Shown: one piece after another, positions 44,528 to 53,714 of the stretch
How positions within the stretch are numbered: position 1 is the first letter of the stretch
Layout of the letters: each line of letters begins with the position of its first letter
NCBI RefSeq assembly: GCF_001593005.1
Contig: NZ_LQZQ01000001.1
Coordinates: 248,001-312,000, forward strand
Direction of reading: 5' to 3'
Length of the DNA stretch: 64,000 nucleotides
Source: Roseivirga ehrenbergii
GTDB taxonomy: Bacteria > Bacteroidota > Bacteroidia > Cytophagales > Cyclobacteriaceae
The notes under the pieces: generated by a model
Database searches by the model: none
The model's input: only the letters and a program-made list of their open reading frames with translations
Told to the model about the DNA's origin: nothing
Program-made: the position numbers and the translations under genes

Positions 44528-46180
44528 TTACTTCTTTTTTAAACTCATATCCTCATCTCGTTTCGCTTTAAACTCCGACCCGTCATTCCACTTAGGAAAG
44601 TAGGTCTCATTCGCCAACTTATTGCCAACATTAAACAGTAGCACAGCATCTTGGGCAATCCCTTTCAAATCCCACTCTTCAGGCAAATAATTATCGGCTT
44701 GCTGGTGGTATCGAATATCTAAATACTCTTGCGTTTTCCTTTCAATAAACTCCACTCCCTTTTCTTTCGACTCATATGAACCCGAAGCATACAAGGCTGG
44801 AATACCAATTTTGGCAAAATTAAAATGATCGGAACGGAAGAAATAACCTTTTGCTGGATCAGGATCGGGGATTACATAACGCCCCTGCTTGTCAGCTTCG
44901 GCCTTGGCGTAATTATCTAGTTCCGATTGTCCATAGCCCGTTATGGTCAAATCCTTCATTTCGCCATAGGCCGGAAGTCCATCAATATTAATGTTCGCTA
45001 CACTTTGATTGGCTGGGAATATTGGGTTTTGAGCATAATAAGCTGAGCCTAGTAAACCTTGTTCTTCTGCCGTTACAAATAAAAACACCACAGAACGTTC
45101 TGGCTTGGTTTCCATTTTAGCAAAAGTTTCGGCTATAGTAAGCAAGCCTACAGTTCCACTGGCATTATCGTGGGCACCATTATAAATAGAATCGCCATCT
45201 ACTGGCTCCCCTACTCCCAAGTGATCCCAGTGGGCAGAATAAATCACATATTCATCAGGACGTTTTGTTCCTTCAACCATGGCCACCACATTGTGCGACA
45301 TATCTCTTTTGATTTCATTCTTAACACTCATAGAGGCTTTCAAGCCCATAGCCACAGGTTTGAACCCTTTTGTTTTGGCCAAGCTAGAGTAATCCTTAAT
45401 TCCAGCCGCTTGAAACAATTGAACGGCAGTATTTCTAGTAATCCATCCCTGAATTGCACATTTATATGGAGGATTGGCATCGTCTAAATTTAGCTTTGCG
45501 CCAGTCCAAGAGCTTTGAACCACCAACCATGGATAACCAGCCGGAACGGTTTCGTGCACAATCAGAACCCCAGCCGCTCCTTGTCGGGCTGCCTCTTCAT
45601 ATTTGTATGTCCATCGGCCATAGTAAGTCATTTGATCCCCTTTAAAGAAGGTGCTATCGCCCGACCCAAAGCCAGGGTCATTTACCAAAACGACTACCGT
45701 TTTCCCTTTTACGTCTAAACCTTCATAATCATTCCAGCCATATTCAGGTGCCACAATACCAAAACCTGCGTATACAAGCTCAGAATCTTTAACAGAAACC
45801 TCTTCCTCTACCCTTTCGGTATAGATTACTACATCGTTACCAGTTTCGAAACTCATCGTTTTTCCTTGCCCTGTTACGGTCATGGTTGGTGATTGCGTTC
45901 CTGTAATCTCCACCAAAGGCACTTCCTGAAAATAACTATCGCCATTCCCAGGCTTTAAGCCCATCGCTTTTAGTTCTGATTCTAAGTAATGAATCGTTTT
46001 TTCTTCTCCTTCGGTGAAAGGCTTTCTGCCCATAAAATCATCGGAAGCCAATACACTCAAATGCCGATCAATGGTGAGCGTATCAATAAATACTTTTTCT
46101 TCAGTTACATTTTCTCCCGATTGACAAGCCCAAAAGCCCATGACCAACAAAGCGAAAAGTGCTATATTCTTTCTTTTCAT
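44528..46180 (-). CDS. M28 family peptidase lipoprotein
   Basis: 550 residues, lipobox FWAC (Cys19). A PA-like insert (about residues 130-270) precedes the M28 catalytic domain with zinc ligands in SAHWDHLG, GAHDNASG, TAEEQG, NINIDG and the closing RYHQQAD. The set looks complete, so it should be an active aminopeptidase or related enzyme on the outer membrane or periplasmic side. Unlike the secreted M28 enzyme at 1996 it is lipidated. It is convergent with the first FKBP gene and lies beside two more FKBP genes. Confidence 0.92.
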   Translation of the reverse strand: MKRKNIALFALLVMGFWACQSGENVTEEKVFIDTLTIDRHLSVLASDDFMGRKPFTEGEEKTIHYLESELKAMGLKPGNGDSYFQEVPLVEITGTQSPTMTVTGQGKTMSFETGNDVVIYTERVEEEVSVKDSELVYAGFGIVAPEYGWNDYEGLDVKGKTVVVLVNDPGFGSGDSTFFKGDQMTYYGRWTYKYEEAARQGAAGVLIVHETVPAGYPWLVVQSSWTGAKLNLDDANPPYKCAIQGWITRNTAVQLFQAAGIKDYSSLAKTKGFKPVAMGLKASMSVKNEIKRDMSHNVVAMVEGTKRPDEYVIYSAHWDHLGVGEPVDGDSIYNGAHDNASGTVGLLTIAETFAKMETKPERSVVFLFVTAEEQGLLGSAYYAQNPIFPANQSVANINIDGLPAYGEMKDLTITGYGQSELDNYAKAEADKQGRYVIPDPDPAKGYFFRSDHFNFAKIGIPALYASGSYESKEKGVEFIERKTQEYLDIRYHQQADNYLPEEWDLKGIAQDAVLLFNVGNKLANETYFPKWNDGSEFKAKRDEDMSLKKK

Positions 46181-46291
46181 ATTCTTTTAATTTGAAAACG
46201 AAGATAAGAAAATTTAAAGGCATGAAATGGATTTTGAAGGACAAGGCAAATCCTCTAATTTCACTTATACATCTATTTACTCTTGGCACTA

Positions 46292-46620
46292 ATGAAATAT
46301 TTATTGACTCTGCTTCTATCTGTTATTCTTATTAGGCCATGCAATGCACAAAATGTCTCACAAATTGTAAATGAGAAAACAGAGAATATTTCATTCACTC
46401 CTCCGCCCATTACAGGATTATGGGTAATTGAGAAGGTTTTGGTGTACGACAAAAATCTAAGCCCAACCGCCAAAGGGATGTTTACTTACCTACGCTTTCT
46501 ATAATCAGCAATGAAAAGAACACTCGAACCAATTGGGAAATAGAAGTTAGTAATAGCGAAATGAGTTGGAAACGCCCAATGGGAAATGAACTTATGAAAC
46601 TCTATTTCAAGAAGAGTTAA
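46292..46620 (+). pseudogene. Broken lipocalin-like secreted protein
   Basis: ATG 46292 opens a signal peptide (MKYLLTLLLSVILIRPCNAQ) and a lipocalin-like start (GLWVIEKVLVYDKNLSPTAK), then the frame stops at 46502-46504. Shifting frame near 46470-46480 gives a continuous tail to TAA 46618-46620 (SNEKNTRTNWEIEVSN, then EMSWKRPMGNELMKLYFKKS) that looks like the C-terminal strands of the same fold. The joined product is about 108 residues, shorter than such proteins usually are, so both a frameshift and a loss of the middle are likely. Sequencing error is not excluded. Confidence 0.6.
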
Positions 46621-46634
46621 GCACTACAAATAAA

Positions 46635-46667
46635 AAACGGGGCGCCTTTAGAAAGCGACCCCGTTTA
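46635..46667 (-). terminator. Terminator after the 163-residue FKBP gene
   Basis: AACGGGG..CGC and GCG.ACCCCGTT form a strong GC-rich stem with one bulge. On the minus strand it is followed by TTTTTTATTTG, terminating the FKBP operon. Confidence 0.82.
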
Positions 46668-46689
46668 CAAATTCTTCGGCAACAAAACC

Positions 46690-47181
46690 TTAATCGTTGC
46701 CCAATATATCTACTACACGTACCTCAAAGATTAATACTGAATTGGCGGGAATGAACAAGTTTCCAACATTTCCATAACCATATTTTGATGGAATAAATAT
46801 TGTAGCTTCAGTTCCTTTATTAAATAGCTTAAAAGCAATATCCCAGCCTTGCACTACAGCGCCTTGACCAATCACAAAATCAAAAGAATCTGCACCACCA
46901 ACATTGGTATCGAATGTGGTACCATCCAATAAGTAACCTGTATACTTTACCAATACAGTTGATCCAAATTTGGCATTATCTCCTGTTCCTTGTTCGGTAA
47001 TTATATAGCGAATACCGCTTTCATCTACTTCTGCCTCAAGATTATTATCAGCTAAATACTGCTCAATTAAAACAGTATCTCTAACAAATTGCTCTTCTGT
47101 ATCGAAAACCTCTTCTGGCTTACACGCGCTAAAAGCCAAGGCTACAATGCCCAACACCAAGAAAATTCTAATCGTTTTCAT
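46690..47181 (-). CDS. FKBP-type peptidyl-prolyl isomerase lipoprotein
   Basis: 163 residues, lipobox FSAC (Cys20). After a short spacer and helix (IEQYLADNNLEAEVDESGIR) comes a canonical FKBP domain: VKYTGYLLDGTTFDTN, then VVQGWDIAFKLF with the pocket Trp, then ATIFIPSKYGYGN. It catalyses cis-trans isomerisation of Xaa-Pro bonds in the envelope. It follows the 302-residue FKBP gene with an 11-bp gap; together they form an operon ended by the terminator at 46635. Confidence 0.9.
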   Translation of the reverse strand: MKTIRIFLVLGIVALAFSACKPEEVFDTEEQFVRDTVLIEQYLADNNLEAEVDESGIRYIITEQGTGDNAKFGSTVLVKYTGYLLDGTTFDTNVGGADSFDFVIGQGAVVQGWDIAFKLFNKGTEATIFIPSKYGYGNVGNLFIPANSVLIFEVRVVDILGND

Positions 47182-47192
47182 CAGTTTATTTT

Positions 47193-48101
47193 TTAATTCT
47201 TAATGTCAACCAACTCAACCTCAAACATCAAAATTCCATTTGGAGGAATTGGGCTACCAGGTCTTGATTCTGGGCCATAAGCCAATCCCGAAGGAACAAA
47301 GAAAATGGCACTTGCGCCTTTATTCAAATAAGGAATACCTACATCCCATCCCGCAATTACGGCTTGTTGCCCTAAAGGAAATGTATATGGTTCGTAAGGC
47401 TCTCTTTGAGGATTGTAAAAATCATGCTCTTCTGCAACGGATTTATGGCTTGTATCAATATACGTTCCGTCCAATAATTGAACTACATAGTCTATCGAAA
47501 CCGTTTGACCCGCTTGTGGTTTCGATCCGTTACCTTCCTTTTTAATAATGTAATAAAGGCCTTCTTCAGTACTTTCAGCCGTCAAGTTATTTTCTGCTAA
47601 GTACTCTTCAATAATTGCTTTGTCCTTTTCTAGCTGCTTTACACTTTCTCTTTCAATTTCAGTCTGCGCTCGCTCAACGAAAGCTTGTTCATCGTTGATT
47701 TCTAGAACTCTAATATTCATGAAGACAGATTCAGCAGTATCTAAATCTGGAGTAATAGGCATACCAGTCAACATTGAGTACTGTGCTAAATCAAACTTGA
47801 TTTGTACGCTATCTCCTTCGCCCAAAGGCTGAAGAATTTTACCCAACATAGGGGGAACACCCGTTACTGGGTTGATGAAGAAACCACCAACTGGTTTAGG
47901 GTTAATGACTACGGAGTCTTTATACACACTATTAAGGTCAAGTAACATTGCTTGATTTGGCCCAAGTTTTTTTCCATCTCGTTCGTCAACTAACCTGTAC
48001 TGAACACCTGGCTCTGACTCAACAAATTTCACCTCAGACTTACAGGCAGAGAACCCAATAAGGGCAATCATTACCACAATGTATTTATTCATCCTATTCA
48101 T
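47193..48101 (-). CDS. FKBP-type peptidyl-prolyl isomerase lipoprotein with N-terminal domain
   Basis: 302 residues, lipobox FSAC (Cys20 or 17 depending on which early ATG is used). Residues 25-150 form an extra beta-rich region (GVQYRLVDERDGKKLGPNQA, then LGEGDSVQIKFDLAQYS) that looks like a second, degenerate FKBP-like domain. Residues 160-300 hold the FKBP domain (TVSIDYVVQLLDGTYIDTS, then VIAGWDVGIPYLNKGASAIF, then PSGLAYGPE). It resembles gliding-associated GldI-type isomerases in layout, but that identity is not proven. First gene of the FKBP pair. Confidence 0.85.
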   Translation of the reverse strand: MNRMNKYIVVMIALIGFSACKSEVKFVESEPGVQYRLVDERDGKKLGPNQAMLLDLNSVYKDSVVINPKPVGGFFINPVTGVPPMLGKILQPLGEGDSVQIKFDLAQYSMLTGMPITPDLDTAESVFMNIRVLEINDEQAFVERAQTEIERESVKQLEKDKAIIEEYLAENNLTAESTEEGLYYIIKKEGNGSKPQAGQTVSIDYVVQLLDGTYIDTSHKSVAEEHDFYNPQREPYEPYTFPLGQQAVIAGWDVGIPYLNKGASAIFFVPSGLAYGPESRPGSPIPPNGILMFEVELVDIKN

Positions 48102-48139
48102 ATCTAATTCTATCCTTGTGTTTTACCTCAATTAAGTGG

Positions 48140-49162
48140 TTATTCATTCTTTTCGCTATCTAGCAAAGGTTTATAATCTTTCAAAATCGACTTGAATTTA
48201 TCTACCGTTTCTTCTAATGTTCCTTCGGTTTTACCACCAGCCGCATTTCTATGCCCTCCTCCATTAAAATATTTAGAAGCAATTTCATTAGCAGGAAACT
48301 CGCCAATGGATCGGAATGACATTTTTATGCCATCACCACTATCTTTAAACAAAACCGCCAAAACAATTCCTTCAAGAGAAAGGGCATAATTCACTAAACC
48401 TTCAGTATCTCCAGTTTTCGACTCAAACTGGTTGAGTTCATCATTTGTAATGGCAAAGTAGGCCGTATGAAATTCGGGGAGAACCTCAAGTTTTTGACTT
48501 AGTGCGAAACCCAAAAACTTAAGCCTGTTAAGAGAGTTGGTGTCATAAATTTCCTTGGCAATTTTGGCATTATCGGCCCCTATACCTATCAATTCAGCCA
48601 CCACTTCATGAACATTTTGAGTGGTATTTGGGTGACGGAAACCACCAGTATCGGTCATGATTCCCGCATAAAGACATTCCGCAATATCCTTATCAATCAA
48701 GGCCTTATCGCCCAACATCACAATTAACTCAAAACAAAGTTCGCAGGTTGAAGCCGCTTTAGTATCCCACAGTCTATAGTCTGCAAAATCTTCAGGCTCT
48801 AGATGGTGATCCACATTTACTTTAAAGGCTTTTGCATTCCTCACCATTTCTCCCATTTCGTTAATTCTGTGTAACACAGAAAAATCGAGTGTGATAATAG
48901 TATCGGCCTCGTTAATAAAGCGTTGAACTTGCTCTGAATTCTCATCAGAATAAACCAAAACGTTATCGTTCCCTTTCATCCAATTCAAGAATCCCGGGTA
49001 GTCACTTGGCGTGATCACCTTAACGTTGTGTCCCTTTTTAATAAGGTAGTTAGCCATCCCCAAAGAAGAACCTAAAGCATCGGCATCAGGCTTGTGATGT
49101 GTAGTAATCACAATTTTATTCGAGGTATTCAGCTGTTTGATTAAAGAATTTATATCTCCCAT
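48140..49162 (-). CDS. DHH/DHHA1 family phosphoesterase (NrnA-like)
   Basis: About 340 residues from ATG 49162 (a TTG three codons earlier is less likely). Bifunctional oligoribonuclease / pAp phosphatase type: motif I THHKPDADALGSS, TLDFS, the DHH motif NVDHHLEP and motif TDTGGFRHPNT are present, and the DHHA1 domain ends with GGGHRNAAGG. Expected to degrade very short RNA and recycle 3'-phosphoadenosine 5'-phosphate in the cytoplasm. ndk is divergent. Confidence 0.92.
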   Translation of the reverse strand: MGDINSLIKQLNTSNKIVITTHHKPDADALGSSLGMANYLIKKGHNVKVITPSDYPGFLNWMKGNDNVLVYSDENSEQVQRFINEADTIITLDFSVLHRINEMGEMVRNAKAFKVNVDHHLEPEDFADYRLWDTKAASTCELCFELIVMLGDKALIDKDIAECLYAGIMTDTGGFRHPNTTQNVHEVVAELIGIGADNAKIAKEIYDTNSLNRLKFLGFALSQKLEVLPEFHTAYFAITNDELNQFESKTGDTEGLVNYALSLEGIVLAVLFKDSGDGIKMSFRSIGEFPANEIASKYFNGGGHRNAAGGKTEGTLEETVDKFKSILKDYKPLLDSEKNE

Positions 49163-49310
49163 TAACAACAAATACTGCCAAAGCAGTATACCAGTCAGCC
49201 GGCAAAGTTGATAAGAATAAGCTTCTAAAACAATGATTTAACAGTGATTAACCTATTGTTAAATAAGTTAAAATATTAAGAATCAGGTTAGAGCATCCGA
49301 ATTAATCTTC

Positions 49311-49318
49311 TATTTTTG
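49311..49318 (+). promoter_or_regulatory. -7 box for ndk
   Basis: TATTTTTG matches TAnnTTTG, 39 bases before ATG 49357. Further upstream an 8-bp AT-rich inverted repeat (ATTTAACA 49236-49243, TGTTAAAT 49257-49264) may also be regulatory. Confidence 0.48.
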
Positions 49319-49356
49319 CAGCCAAATTAAGAAAATACAACAAGCACATAATTAGA

Positions 49357-49776
49357 ATGGCAACAAACAGAACGTTTACAATGGTTAAGCCTGACGCTGT
49401 AGAAGCAGGTAACATTGGTGGAATTTTGAATATGATTGAAGAAGCTGGCTTCAAAATCGTAGCAATGAAATATGTAAAATTAAGCGCTGAAATCGCTGGT
49501 AAATTTTACGAAGTACACAGTGAAAGACCTTTCTATGGTGAGCTTTGCGAATACATGTCTTCTGGGCCAATCGTAGCTGCTATTCTTGAAAAAGACAATG
49601 CTGTTGCCGATTTCAGAAAGCTAATAGGCGCAACCAACCCTGCTGATGCAGAAGAAGGTACAATCAGAAAAAAATATGCAACATCAATTTCTGCTAACGC
49701 AGTACATGGTTCAGATTCTGATGAAAACGCAGCAATTGAAGGAAGCTTCTTCTTCTCTCAATTCGAAAGATTCTAA
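49357..49776 (+). CDS. ndk: Nucleoside diphosphate kinase
   Basis: 139 residues, normal length. Transfers the gamma-phosphate of ATP to NDPs through a phosphohistidine. N-terminus [20 protein letters not shown] and the active-site motif NAVHGSDS (His about 117) are exact family signatures. Single-gene unit with a promoter box upstream and a terminator downstream; strong codon use fits a highly expressed gene. Confidence 0.97.
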   Translation: MATNRTFTMVKPDAVEAGNIGGILNMIEEAGFKIVAMKYVKLSAEIAGKFYEVHSERPFYGELCEYMSSGPIVAAILEKDNAVADFRKLIGATNPADAEEGTIRKKYATSISANAVHGSDSDENAAIEGSFFFSQFERF

Positions 49777-49801
49777 GGTTTAACTTCCTATTCAGAATAA
49801 G

Positions 49802-49826
49802 AAAGCGGCTAATGGCCGCTTTTTTT
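49802..49826 (+). terminator. Terminator after ndk
   Basis: AAGCGGC (49803-49809) and GCCGCTT (49815-49821) with a 5-base loop, then T-run. It reaches the stop codon of the convergent gene. Confidence 0.9.
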
Positions 49827-50874
49827 ATTTAGTTTTCACCACTAACTTTTTTATCCAGCCGGGCAAAATCAAAGCACCAATAATTAGATAAGGATAAAAA
49901 CTGATCAGGCGCCATATCAAGCTAGCCACAAAGGTGTATTCACCTAAAAATTCCTCGAAAAAAGCAGGGAAAATGTATTCGGCTGTTCCTGCGCTGCCAG
50001 GCGTTGGCGAAACAAGCATCACCAACCACATGATCAGATGTCGGCTCAGAAGCATAAAATGTTCATTTATACTAATAGGAACAAAGCCCACCACTAGCAT
50101 ATTCAACACCCCGAACTTAACAAGCCAAATGGCATAAGTGAGTCCAATTAATTTTAGCCAAAAGGCAACAGACTTACCCCTTAATTCCTTTGATACTTCA
50201 TAAAGCTCATCGGCTCTATTCGATAAGCGTTCTCCCCACTTTTTTAAAAATGACCACTTAGCAATTCGCTGTAAAAGATTTTTTACTACCGAAGGAAATA
50301 GAAGCAAAGCCGAAATTTTAAACGATATATAAAAAGCAATGAGGCCATAACTTAGGTAAAAGAAATACGACAGACTTCCGCCCAATTCATTTTGAATCAA
50401 TTCGGACTGAGGCAAGGCAGCACCATTGGTTAAGAGTAAGACAATAGGAGAAGCGGTCAGAAAAAATATGTTATCCATCATAGCCAAGAGCAGGGCAAAA
50501 GCCAAAGCTCTACCTACATCTACACCATGTTTATGAATGATATAAACCACCACAGCAATGGGGCCGATAAGGGGAGGGACAACCGCAACGGCAAATTCCC
50601 AGAGAAAAACAATCCGCAGTGCTTTCTTAGTGGTAAACGATTTTCCTCCAACTAACTTTACTCTGGCTGTATTTAAAAGGTCTTTAGAAATTAGAAAAAC
50701 GAAAGCCAAAACAATAGCCAAAACAGATATCCTTAACATGGACTGCAAGGATTCGTCATTGAGTTTATCATCACGAAAGGCAATAAAGGTAACGATTGCC
50801 AATCCGATGATTACTGGAAGCCAGACATTTCTAGGGTTCAGGGTGCGAAGTGCTTTTTTAGAATCTACTTCCAT
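49825..50874 (-). CDS. YbhN/UPF0104-type membrane protein (lysylphosphatidylglycerol synthase TM region)
   Basis: 349 residues with about eight membrane helices. The FLILISKDLLNTAR-like start, EFAVAVVPP and the PTPGSAGTAEYIFP motif near residue 300 are typical of the flippase-like region of MprF and YbhN proteins. No aminoacyl-transferase domain follows, so it is not a complete MprF. It starts at the last base of scpA (TAATG), so the two are probably coupled. Confidence 0.85.
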   Translation of the reverse strand: MEVDSKKALRTLNPRNVWLPVIIGLAIVTFIAFRDDKLNDESLQSMLRISVLAIVLAFVFLISKDLLNTARVKLVGGKSFTTKKALRIVFLWEFAVAVVPPLIGPIAVVVYIIHKHGVDVGRALAFALLLAMMDNIFFLTASPIVLLLTNGAALPQSELIQNELGGSLSYFFYLSYGLIAFYISFKISALLLFPSVVKNLLQRIAKWSFLKKWGERLSNRADELYEVSKELRGKSVAFWLKLIGLTYAIWLVKFGVLNMLVVGFVPISINEHFMLLSRHLIMWLVMLVSPTPGSAGTAEYIFPAFFEEFLGEYTFVASLIWRLISFYPYLIIGALILPGWIKKLVVKTK

Positions 50875-51650
50875 TATTTTTCTACCAACTCTTCTTCAAC
50901 CTTTTCAATCCAAAAATTGTTGAAGCCTTCACCCAAATGCATAGTGATTTCTCTCATTTGAAGTAGATCTAAGATGGAGAGGAAGTTAAAAATTACCGCG
51001 ATTTTGTTTGGTTCTAACTGGATAATATCCACAAATGAAATTCGAGGAGTTTCGGTAAGCTTAGCCATGATAAAGTCTCTCTGCGATGAAATGGTATAAG
51101 GATATTGAATTACCTCATGCTTAGGTTTGTTCTGCTCTACCTCATAGCGGCTCATCACTTTCTGGAAAACTTTAAGCAGTTTATAGAGATCCAAATCTTG
51201 CATTTCGGATTCAACATTATTGCCTTCCGCTAATTTTTTGAGCTCACCTACAACGTTGCCTCGCGACTCCATCTGCATGCGGTCATTCTCCATTTGGGCC
51301 AGACTTTCCACCACAGACTTATACTTTTTGTACTCAAGTAAATGCCTGACCAACTCATCTCTAGGGTCAACCTCATTCCCTTCTTCATCTAATACAGGGC
51401 GTGGTAAAAGCATTTTCACTTTAATACGCATTAAAGTAGCCGCCACTAAAATAAACTCGCTCGCCACCTCCACATTCAATTGTTCTAAATGATGGAGGTA
51501 ATCCAAAAAATCTTTGGTTATCTTGTGGATTGGGATGTCATTAATATCAAGCTCATCCCTCTGAATAAAGAAGAGTAAAAGATCGAATGGACCCTCAAAA
51601 AGCGGTAGTTTGATTTCGAAACTCAAAGATTCTGAATTGTTGTGAATCAA
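50874..51650 (-). CDS. scpA: Segregation and condensation protein A
   Basis: Kleisin subunit of the SMC-ScpA-ScpB condensin complex. About 258 residues. No ATG is available at the start: TTG 51650 is the first choice; TTG 51626 would begin MSFEIKLPLFEGPFDLLLFF, closer to the family. Core RDELDINDIPIHKITKDFLD, VASEFILVAATLMRIK and the C-terminal winged-helix region (ITMHLGEGFNNFWIEKV) are seen. scpB and smc are not in the window. Confidence 0.92.
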   Translation of the reverse strand: MIHNNSESLSFEIKLPLFEGPFDLLLFFIQRDELDINDIPIHKITKDFLDYLHHLEQLNVEVASEFILVAATLMRIKVKMLLPRPVLDEEGNEVDPRDELVRHLLEYKKYKSVVESLAQMENDRMQMESRGNVVGELKKLAEGNNVESEMQDLDLYKLLKVFQKVMSRYEVEQNKPKHEVIQYPYTISSQRDFIMAKLTETPRISFVDIIQLEPNKIAVIFNFLSILDLLQMREITMHLGEGFNNFWIEKVEEELVEK

Positions 51651-51697
51651 ATATATAAGGATTAAGAGAATGAAGCCGACTAACTCAAAATATTTTC

Positions 51698-51705
51698 TAA
51701 TTTTG
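51698..51705 (+). promoter_or_regulatory. -7 box for dxs
   Basis: TAATTTTG matches TAnnTTTG, 71 bases before ATG 51777. No -33 TTG at the normal spacing. Confidence 0.38.
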
Positions 51706-51776
51706 TTCCTTCAAAAAAATCCGGCTCAAACAATTCGTGCGTATTTAAGTTCTCAATTCATTTAGTCCAAAATCAA

Positions 51777-53714
51777 ATGCTGATACAACCGGGAAAGCTG
51801 CTTAGTAAAATTGATTCACCTGATGATCTTAAAAAATTAGATCAAGCTGACCTTGTTCAGGTTTGTGATGAATTAAGACAATTTATTGTTGACAACGTAT
51901 CTGTTTACGGAGGCCATTTTGGCGCTTCATTAGGCGTGGTAGAACTTACTGTAGCTCTCCATTATGTATTTAACACACCAAAAGATCAGCTCATTTGGGA
52001 TGTTGGACACCAAGCATACGGACATAAAATATTAACTGGAAGAAGAGATTCTTTCCAATCAAACCGAATTTATAAAGGCCTTTCGGGCTTCCCAAAAAGA
52101 AAAGAAAGCGAGTATGATGCTTTTGGAGTAGGCCACTCTTCTACTTCTATTTCTGCCGCTTTGGGCATGGCCATGGCCAACCAATACAAAAAAGATAACC
52201 GTCATCATATTGCCGTAATTGGCGATGGTGCTATGACAGGAGGCCTTGCCTTTGAAGCCATGAACCACGCTGGGGTTTCTAATAGTAACCTGCTAATTAT
52301 CCTCAATGATAACTGCATGTCAATCGACCCAAATGTTGGGGCTTTAAAAGATTACTTGACGGATGTTACGACTTCTCAAACTTACAATAGGGTAAAAGAT
52401 GACGTTTGGAGGTTACTAAGTAAGTTCTCCAAATTCGGAAAAAGTGCACAAGAGATTATTTCTAAGGTTGAAAACTCGATGAAGACCATGCTTTTAAAAC
52501 AAAGCAATCTTTTTGAGTCGCTCAACCTCAGATATTTTGGCCCAGTAGATGGCCATGATGTTCATCACCTTACCAGTGTAATGACCGATCTGATGAAAAT
52601 TCCAGGTCCAAAGATTTTACATTGCGTAACCGTAAAAGGAAAAGGCTACAAACCTGCCGAAGAAGGTAATGCCACTACCTGGCATGCACCGGGCAAGTTT
52701 GATAAAGTAACAGGCGAAGTTTTCAAAAAAGTTAGCGATAAGCCCGAAGCACCTAAATACCAGGATGTTTTCGGTCATACTTTGGTGGAACTTGCTGAAA
52801 AGAACGACAAAATCATGGGCATTACGCCTGCAATGCCTTCTGGTTCTTCGATGAACATTATGATGAAAGCCATGCCAGACAGGGCTTTTGATGTAGGAAT
52901 TGCAGAGCAACATGCTGTTACTTTTTCAGCTGGACTGGCTACACAAGGGCTTATTCCTTTCTGTAATATTTACAGCTCGTTTATGCAGCGCGCTTACGAT
53001 CAGGTAATCCATGATGTCTGTATTCAAAATTTGCCTGTAAACTTCTTTTTAGACAGAGCTGGTTTTGCGGGTGCCGATGGCCCAACTCACCATGGCGCTT
53101 ATGACATCGCCTACATGCGTTGCATTCCAAACATGATTGTTGCTGCCCCAATGAATGAGGCAGAATTAAGAAACTTAATGTTTACTTCTCAACTTCCTAG
53201 AGAGGGTGAAGCTTTTACTATTCGTTATCCACGAGGCCAAGGCGTAATGCCTGAATGGCGTACCAAAATGGAGAAAATCACCATTGGTACAGGCAGAAAA
53301 ATAGCCGATGGCAAAGATATAGCGATACTTACAATTGGCCACATTGGCAACTACGTATATAAGGTAAGAGAAATGTTGTGCAAAGAAGGTTTAGACCCAG
53401 CACATTACGACATGCGTTTTGTAAAACCTTTAGACGAAGAATTACTTCACGACATTTTCAGAAACTTCAAGAAAGTAGTGACTGTAGAAGATGGTTGTTT
53501 GGTTGGTGGTTTTGGCAGTACCATTTTAGAGTTTATGGCCGACAATAACTACAGTGCTCAAATTAAGCGTTTGGGTATTCCAGATGCCATTGTAGAGCAT
53601 GGAACTCAAGAGCAATTACATGCCGAATGTAATTTTGATGAGGCAGGAATTGCCAATGCAGTGCGCGAAATGATGGGTGTTAAGCTTGCTAAAACAGTTC
53701 ATGCCAGCAATTAA
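51777..53714 (+). CDS. dxs: 1-deoxy-D-xylulose-5-phosphate synthase
   Basis: Thiamine-diphosphate enzyme joining pyruvate and glyceraldehyde 3-phosphate, first step of the MEP isoprenoid pathway. 645 residues. Motifs: GGHFGASLGVVELTVAL, DVGHQAYGHK, TPP-binding GDGAMTGG with NDN, the PYR-domain DVGIAEQHAVTFSAGLA, and transketolase C-terminal domain. It overlaps the next gene (hydrolase) by 14 bp, so the two are likely one transcript. No other MEP genes are nearby. Confidence 0.96.
   Translation: MLIQPGKLLSKIDSPDDLKKLDQADLVQVCDELRQFIVDNVSVYGGHFGASLGVVELTVALHYVFNTPKDQLIWDVGHQAYGHKILTGRRDSFQSNRIYKGLSGFPKRKESEYDAFGVGHSSTSISAALGMAMANQYKKDNRHHIAVIGDGAMTGGLAFEAMNHAGVSNSNLLIILNDNCMSIDPNVGALKDYLTDVTTSQTYNRVKDDVWRLLSKFSKFGKSAQEIISKVENSMKTMLLKQSNLFESLNLRYFGPVDGHDVHHLTSVMTDLMKIPGPKILHCVTVKGKGYKPAEEGNATTWHAPGKFDKVTGEVFKKVSDKPEAPKYQDVFGHTLVELAEKNDKIMGITPAMPSGSSMNIMMKAMPDRAFDVGIAEQHAVTFSAGLATQGLIPFCNIYSSFMQRAYDQVIHDVCIQNLPVNFFLDRAGFAGADGPTHHGAYDIAYMRCIPNMIVAAPMNEAELRNLMFTSQLPREGEAFTIRYPRGQGVMPEWRTKMEKITIGTGRKIADGKDIAILTIGHIGNYVYKVREMLCKEGLDPAHYDMRFVKPLDEELLHDIFRNFKKVVTVEDGCLVGGFGSTILEFMADNNYSAQIKRLGIPDAIVEHGTQEQLHAECNFDEAGIANAVREMMGVKLAKTVHASN

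Noticed and set aside
46283-46504. An intact 73-residue secreted protein
   Set aside because: Begins with a TTG before a better ATG and stops just after the first lipocalin-like strand; the tail continues in another frame, so a broken gene is more likely.
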